Source: Ashinkailepas kermadecensis (lineage: Eukaryota > Arthropoda > Thecostraca > Neolepadidae). Taken from it: a stretch of DNA of 64,000 nt. Location of the stretch: contig JAOTOM010004797.1 of assembly GCA_034440615.1 (NCBI GenBank), positions 372,001 through 436,000 on the forward strand, in the 5' to 3' direction. The translations under genes and the position numbers were made by a program. How positions within the stretch are numbered: the stretch's first letter is position 1; the number at the start of each line of letters is the position of its first letter. Of this stretch, positions 58,135-64,000 are shown in pieces. The notes under the pieces are model-generated. The model did not search any database. It saw only the letters and a program-made list of their open reading frames with translations, and had not been told where the DNA came from.

Positions 58135-58340
58135 TGTAGCTTTGTATGCTTTTGAGAGGGCACTTGCCCGCCGTAATGTTGGCTTTGCGTCCCCAATAAT
58201 TTCAACTTTTAACATGGGAGCCTATGGGACCCAACTTTTTGGTCGGCCTCCCCAAACCATTAGAGTCCGCTAAATAATTATACAAATAAGCGCGTTCATG
58301 TTGTGCCCTCCAAATAATTTTCAAAAACCTACACCTGTGT
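58135..58340 (+). mobile_element. dispersed repeat fragment, copy 2
   Basis: Shares ordered blocks with 44540-44740 (ATGTTGGCTT, CCCCAATAAT, TTTTAACATGGGAGCC, GGGACCCAA). Diverged and without recognisable coding. Confidence 0.45.
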
Positions 58341-58850
58341 CTTAATCATTGTTCAAAGGGACGATTTTGTTGCGATGCTAGCCAGGTAGAATGGCGCGGC
58401 AAACCACCTAGGTGACCCGACAATTTCCACCAGGTACCGTGAGGGGAAGTTGCGGCAGATGGTGGTGGTGTACTTTTGTTTTAGGGCACGTCAACTACGT
58501 CCGTCATGTTTCCCCCAGTAACGTCACCTGTTATTGCATTCCGGTTGGATGAGTTTTAGAGCTCATATCTGGGGGCTTACGACGGGCGATAGATAAGGTC
58601 TTAGAAAAAGCACAACACACTTCACATCAATTTCGTACAATTTGATTCTGACAACGCTCAAACCACAATGCTCCTTTTCAAATTTCTGAACTTGGGACTA
58701 CCATTTCCTCCGCCGGTAATGCTTCTGTAGGGTCACACAACTTACATTATTATTTCTTCAGACATTCACCCGACCACACCAAACATTTCATCTTACAAAA
58801 AAAAATAGTTAATTATGGTCACGTCATGTGTTTCCCAAAGCAGGGAGAGA
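58340..58850. other. no gene; weak SINE-tail match
   Basis: TTTTGTTTTAGGGCACGTCAACTACGTCCGTCATG at about 58475-58507 resembles the flank and hairpin of the SINE tail, but the closing stem is poor. Confidence 0.35.
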
Positions 58851-59690
58851 AGCTCTTTTAATCCCCATTCCAAAATCCGGAAAAAATCATAGCGACCACA
58901 GTAACTTTCGGCCCATTACCATGACCAGTTGCTCAGGAAAAAGGTTTCAAACGAATTGTTATGCAAAGATTGAAGATAAAAGATAAAAGATTTGGCACCT
59001 GAAAACAACTTATATATTCAATCCAATGTGGTTTTCGTCGAGGATAGTATTATTGATTACCTTATCGGACTCGAAACAGACATAGGAATTGCTTACCAAA
59101 AAAAAAACACCGAACACGCTGTTGCAGTATTTTTAGATATTAGCAAAGCTCACGATATGAAATTCAAGCCCGCATTAATTTCCAAACTTCATCGGCTCGG
59201 CATCAAAGAACATGTAGCTCGTTAATTGACATGGTGCTTTATCTGTTTCTCATCATATCCACCTCCGGTGCCGGTCAGCCATTTTCTATTCACATTTCAT
59301 GAAAAACGGATTTCTACAGGGGAGCTGTATATCGCCAGTTTTATTTGACATAATTAATACGTTTTCACCTACATGCCTGCCAATTTATCTTATTCTCTTT
59401 TTGCGGACGACAGCGCAATTTGGTGCTGCGATAAAAATTACAAACATTGCTTAAGTCGAATACAAGACGCACTGGACGGGGTATACCATGGTCCATGAAA
59501 TACTTCAATTTTTTGGCCACAAAATCTGCGACAATTATTTTTAGTAAAACCACTCCCTGCCCAAACCGAGAGATACCGCTTCACCTCGGAAACAGCAACA
59601 TACCTTACGTCAAATCCTTAAGATTTTGGGTTCTATTTTTCATCGCAGAATTGTATGAAGGCTCATAATCATATCAAACATGTCCAGAAC
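58850..59690 (+). pseudogene. Jockey-like LINE reverse transcriptase, frameshifted
   Basis: Plus-strand motifs are in canonical order but in different frames. IPIPKSGKNHSD...NFRPITMTS (about 58857-58935) is the fingers region. QCGFRRG (59024-59044) is followed by IIDYLIGLETDI and VAVFLDISKAHD (about 59050-59160), the first catalytic Asp region. FADDSAIWC follows (FADD at 59400-59411), then IIFSKTTPCPNREIPLHLGN (about 59535-59600). The order and wording fit arthropod Jockey-group elements. At least three frameshifts or stops show it is dead. It is AT-rich, unlike the ORF1-like fragment that follows. Confidence 0.82.
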
Positions 59691-59751
59691 AGATGTTTCC
59701 ACCGACTCAATTTGCTTCCCTGTATTCGTTCTCCATCATTTGGAAGAGACC

Positions 59752-60268
59752 GGCAGATGCTGGCAAACATGCTGGACGAAATGTTCGACTTCGGGCTGGA
59801 CCCGGAGCAGGTGGTAGAGGTGGTGCGGGACGACAGGCTTCAGGTCCGACCTGCAGCAGGTGGCAGGGATGGTGCAGGCCAGCAGGGTTCAGACTCGACC
59901 TGGAGAAGATGGCAGAGGTGGTGCGGGACGGCAGGCGGCTCAGTGTCCGGTTTTGGTCGTCTGAAGATGGATCGGATAAGGACATCCTGGTGCGCACTAA
60001 GACACGGCTACAGATAACAGGACTATTCATTAGGGAGCACCTGACGCCGACGAGACAGGGCATATTCAATCAGCTGCTGGAGCGGAGGCGGCAACACCAG
60101 GTGCCTACAGTGCCATCAAGGGCCGGCACAGTGCACGTGGTCGCGTCGCCAGCGGACCGACCTCGGCCAGTGCACAGGGGGGCCGGGCTACAGCACCTGC
60201 TCTGCCTGGTGGCGGGGTATCACCGGCGAGGACTGCTGCGGCGGAGGCGCATCGAAACCGCCACCTGA
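59752..60268 (+). pseudogene. LINE ORF1-like C-terminal fragment
   Basis: One plus frame reads LEKMAEVVRDGRRLSVRFWS, then a segment with RTKTRLQITGLFIREHLTP, then RQGIFNQLLERRR, then a Val/Ala-rich end (59907-60160). This resembles the C-terminal domain of many LINE ORF1 proteins and baculovirus FP25K-like proteins: a basic strand, 'L.gt.i.i.e.LTp', and an Arg-rich helix. Before it, about 50-bp imperfect tandem copies of GAGCAGGTGGTAGAGGTGG type (59805-59935) add diverged EVVRD segments. It is GC-rich and lies 3' of a reverse transcriptase, the reverse of normal ORF1-ORF2 order, so it belongs to another element or copy. Confidence 0.5.
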
Positions 60269-60269
60269 C

Positions 60270-60505
60270 GCCTGCCTGCCGCCGAGGCGCCGCCTGACAG
60301 CAGGCGCAGCCGCCCCCAGCCCGGCCCGCTGCTGCTGCAGGAGAAGAGCCTGTTCGCCAGCAGACACAGCCTGACACGGGCCGGTCTCTCGCCACAGCTG
60401 AAGAAATCGCCATGGGAGACCGGGAGCAGCACCTACTAGAGCGGCTCACCAGGGCTCGGAGCGTGCCGTCGGGGACAGGGAGACGTGCTGGCGCACAGCA
60501 GCTGA
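60270..60505. other. GC-rich sequence, no gene assigned
   Basis: Continues the composition of the ORF1-like fragment and could be part of the same element. No further motif is recognised. Confidence 0.4.
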
Positions 60506-60506
60506 A

Positions 60507-60770
60507 CCGTCCCAACAGCACAGCAGCTGGACCGTCCCAACAGCACAGCAGCTGGACCGTCCCAACAGCACAGCAGCTGGACCGTCCCAACAGCACAGCA
60601 GCTGGACCGTCCCAACAGCACAGCAGCTGGGCCGTCCCAACAGCACAGCAGCTGGACCGTTCCAACAGCACAGCGGCTGGACCGTCTCAACAGCACAGCA
60701 GCTGGACCGTCCCAACAGCACAGCAGCTGGGCCGTCCCAACAGCACAGCGGCTGGACCGTCCCAACAGTT
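60507..60770. repeat. 25-bp minisatellite, about 10.5 copies
   Basis: Unit GTCCCAACAGCACAGCAGCT then GGACC, with rare GGGCC and CGGCT variants. One plus frame rotates through all phases with a 25-residue period, and minus frames are open too. Confidence 0.96.
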
Positions 60771-60867
60771 CTGCTGTGACTGGTTTGCGCCGTCGGGATG
60801 ATAGCGACATACGGTGATATATACTCAATGGGCACAGTAAGACGGACTAGGACCGAACAGGATCGCG

Positions 60868-61009
<142 letters not shown>

Positions 61010-61010
<1 letters not shown>

Positions 61011-61400
61011 GTAAACAGGTTGTGCAAAAGGTAGGAAGGAACAGAGGAAATGTAACACGACAGGCGAGAGGGTGGTACATAAAGCAGGAAACGGCGCGCA
61101 GCGCGCGCCGGCTACATATTGTAAACAGTCACCTGCATGGAAAGTATTAGCATAATATCGAAAAATGTGTGCGGATTGATAAACCCGCTAAATAGAAGAC
61201 CGTTATTTAGGTACGCACACAAAATACATCCCGGACACGTAGTCGCAGCTCAATAAACGCATTCCAAACCTGTCGATAAACGGATGTGGGAGCCTACATG
61301 GAGGGGGGGGTGATGAGTATGTTTCAGTCATGGGAGGTCCGGATGTCATGAAAGGCAGGCATTATTTACACTGAACTAATGAACAGGCCAACAATGTAAA
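61010..61400. other. no recognisable gene
   Basis: Mixed composition. A palindromic GGCGCGCAGCGCGCGCC lies at 61092-61108. Confidence 0.5.
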
Positions 61401-61409
61401 TGTTCTGCA

Positions 61410-61631
61410 GTGACAGCGATGGCCGATTACTCATCGTTAATGATAACCGTTCCAGACACGGAACTGTACTGCGCAGCTGTACACACGCCTGACAGCAATC
61501 ATCAGGGACAGCAACGAAATGTCTCCACGGTCCTAGAAAATGTCTTGAACACGGTTATGCCGAACACACCGAAGCATATTTTCTGCGGTTACTTCAACAC
61601 TCACACAACAGATCTCGACAGTTCATCATAA
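61410..61631 (+). pseudogene. possible LINE endonuclease fragment
   Basis: A 73-codon frame ends with NTPKHIFCGYFNTHTTDLDS, which resembles the 'iifGDFNtH...wds' motif of LINE apurinic-type endonucleases. An upstream ELYCAAVHTPDSN resembles the preceding 'yvPPnS' strand. The key Asp of GDFN is Tyr here, so it would be inactive. Only these two weak motifs support it. Confidence 0.38.
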
Positions 61632-61689
61632 TTCGCAGATACAGCATCTGCACGGTTTGTAAGAGAATGATGATAGGTTTTAGTCAGGG

Positions 61690-61880
61690 GTGTCACTCTG
61701 AGTATGCTAAAAGGGCAACTGGCCCCCTCCATCAGTGATCCTTCCACCCCACCCCACCCAATCAGGCTGAAGCTTAACCATTGGGCATATGGGCGTACAC
61801 TAAAATGCAAGTGTTTTATTTTCTGGCAGCTTTGGCCAATAATAATGGGTCTACATGGAGAAGAGGAGGCTCCATGCAAT
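61690..61880 (+). mobile_element. dispersed repeat, copy 2
   Basis: Carries CAATCAGGCTGAAGCTTAAC, CATTGGGCATATG and CAGCTTTGGCCA, in the order seen on the minus strand at 26330-26465. A short open segment shared by both copies reads PIRxKLNHWxY, so the family may once have been coding, or this is chance preservation. Confidence 0.6.
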
Positions 61881-61989
61881 CACAACAATCACGAAGATGG
61901 GTGTCGTTTCAAGAAAATGGTTGGGATGGCTCAAATGTTCGAAGGTATGTGGTGCGACGGATGTGGACGGGAACCTGGAAAACCGTACT

Positions 61990-64000
61990 GAGCACATAAG
62001 CACGGATGGTATGGCTTGATCCATATAAGGAGCATTGCACGACCGCGGCAGATACCGAATACGTCAAATATGAATGCTATTTAGGTATCAAAAGGCCAGC
62101 GCTAGCAGATCCTGTTGTTTGCTTCGCATTTCTCAGCATATTCCCAGTGCATGTGATATTATGAGTTTACACCCACAGGCATGATAGTCAACATTGTTCC
62201 GCAGAGTCGCTAATTATGTGCACAAATTAATGGTATGATCGGATGTGTTGGATGGTCATGTCTAGCTGTCAGAGACATTTCAACAATTCTCTTTGGATTG
62301 GGTATATCTGCCATTGGCAATCGTCGTGGTCATATTAGCGGACGTACCAACACAGTGATGATGGCGAAACAACAGTTAATGGGTTAATAACTAAAAGGAT
62401 TCAGATACATGTACACTGTACAGAGGACACCTAAGCAATAACATAATGACTGTTAATCATCTCTGGACATGCTTGCAATCAGTGGGGCACCCATGATTTT
62501 CTTAAGGAGGGGGTTCCGACCAACAAAAAATGTCATGAAATAGAGAAAACTTAGGATTTTGCACGGCGAAAAACTCAAAATTTCTCATTTGCGTTAGTGT
62601 ACTTGTTTTTGTTGCTGGGGGGGCGACCTCCCTTGGCTGCGCCTCTGCTTGCAATGTGCACTGTTGCTCTAATAGTTGTTCTTTTCTTCTTTAAAACCAT
62701 TGAGAAGGCTCAAATCCTTTACGGGGTGTCTCAAAAGAAAGTTGGAATGGCTTGAGCCATCCGAAAAGTATGCAAAACGACACCCCTGATCGCGAGTAAA
62801 CATTTTTTTTCGTTCGTGATACAACTGAATCAAATCACGGAGCTACAAGCAGGGTAAGACGCTCCTATTTCGCACACTACCTAGAAGTGCACAACGGATT
62901 TTTTTTATTACCTAGGGTGTATACGTCTTACCGGAAGGATGCACGCAGCAGAAATCGGTAGTCTGACGAGTTCCGTATGGATCGACGTATGTGGGCGTTG
63001 TCTTGCGTTGACATAGAAGAAATAAGAGCTTGTTTTCGAAAGTAAGTGCTGAATTTTGTTTGCAAAAGATGACTACAAACACCACTGCAGAGTATCAATT
63101 TCATAGCATTTTCTGAGAACATATGAATTACAGTGACAAATACGATGGCACGTTTGAAGGCCAGTTGTAACGTTTCTCGAGGCGGGTGTGCGAATTACCG
63201 AGAATGCATGCACTGAGTGGGCTAGCGCTGGATATCGGGTGTCCGCTTTTAGGGTATCGGGTGTTTCATTAATGCACATGAGTAGTGCCCCATTACGCAC
63301 TCCCCGCGTTCATACACATGGGGTGTTCCTGCTTACGTTCAGCTACTCAGGAATCTATGATTTTGCTAATAAGGTGTGGTGCCCTTCGGCGGGCCAAAAT
63401 TGACTCAGAGGGCGCTATGCAATCCCCATTTCCCCCAAATCAGAGATATGTCAGAAAATGTCGATGAAATTTTCCAGGAGAGCACCTAACATAAAATTTG
63501 TCACTAAAAAGTTCAGATTGTTGTGTTTACTCTGAACCCAAGGAGGGAGCGACTAGTGGCGACTCCAGGAACGAGCTTGCCGGTCGACGTGGGGCGTGTG
63601 GGAGGCAGGTGGCTATGCTGACCTATTCCCCTCACTTTTACATTTCGGTTTTCCCTAGGATTTCGCGTCATTACGAATTCCTGAAGGGGTGGAGGAGTAG
63701 ACATGACCCCGTGACCCCCTATATCCGCAGAGGAGAAGGGGTCGACTTCCCCCTTTCGTATCTGTTCCCATGTGTTTGACATGATTCCCAGCGTCGACAC
63801 CGACGCTGCACCCGACGGAAACGACGCGGCACCTTGCGGCGCCGGTGCTGCGTTTGCTGGCGCTACGTACGGCGGTGCCGACGTTGTGCCTGACCATTCG
63901 TACTGTAGATACTGATGGTCAGATGAACAGAAACAAGGTACAGGCAAAAGAGAAAAGCCGTCATCATGAAAAGTGATTGTAAAAAGGGCGCTTTCTGAAG
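61990..64000. other. no recognisable gene
   Basis: AT-richer, unique-looking sequence. GGCTTGAGCCATCC and GACACCCCTGA near 62748-62790 resemble, inverted, words at 61685-61945 and may be another diverged repeat. The overlapping frames near 63500-63950 have no recognisable domain. Confidence 0.45.

Overview
The window looks like an intergenic stretch of a large, repeat-rich animal nuclear genome. No intact protein-coding gene, rRNA or functional tRNA could be supported. What is present is transposable-element debris (CR1-like and Jockey-like LINEs, a Penelope-like element, a tRNA-derived SINE, fold-back elements), many minisatellites and microsatellites, and blocks of very CpG-rich DNA alternating with AT-rich DNA. 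An invertebrate host, most likely an arthropod (chelicerate or crustacean), is my best inference from the mix of retroelement types and the lack of CpG depletion. Nothing in the sequence fixes the species.

Layout. 1-20 kb: featureless AT-rich DNA alternates with CpG-rich blocks and tandem arrays of 35, 7, 24, 29, 36, 54 and 79 bp units. A decayed Penelope-like element lies on the minus strand at about 18.5-19.8 kb and carries a nested 62-bp retroposon. 20-27 kb: a 41-bp array, a (GA)n tract, a 2-kb array of 64/68-bp units, a CpG-rich block and a 48-bp array. 26.5-27.7 kb: the 3' part of a CR1-like LINE on the minus strand. 30-35 kb: an AT tract, a 46-bp array, a long (TTC)n tract, and a 1.9-kb nested palindrome (fold-back element) invaded by a full-length tRNA-derived SINE with a perfect 17-bp target-site duplication. 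A Jockey-type reverse-transcriptase scrap sits at its right edge. 36-42 kb: a 28-bp array split by another SINE-tail copy, a (CA)n tract, a CT/T/CT composite tract, a CpG-rich block, a roughly 75-bp array, a 50-bp array full of ACGTCA, and a 414-bp near-perfect palindrome. 42-48 kb: mostly unique-looking sequence with two unrecognised ORFs. 48-57 kb: a 2.9-kb array of 37-bp units, a 17-bp array, a CpG-rich block, and a 1.2-kb array of 36/37-bp units. 58-61.6 kb: a frameshifted Jockey-like LINE, a LINE ORF1-like C-terminal fragment, a 25-bp array and a (GA)n tract. 61.6-64 kb: further dispersed-repeat fragments.

Most long ORFs here are artefacts of tandem arrays. Units without stop codons stay open in several frames and on both strands, even when the unit length is not a multiple of three. 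The best lead is a short retroposon 3' tail found at four to six places. It keeps a hairpin through paired base changes, ends in a different short tandem tail at each site, and in three cases has a target-site duplication. One copy forms the 3' part of the full-length tRNA-derived SINE. The two palindromic elements are the next most interesting structures.
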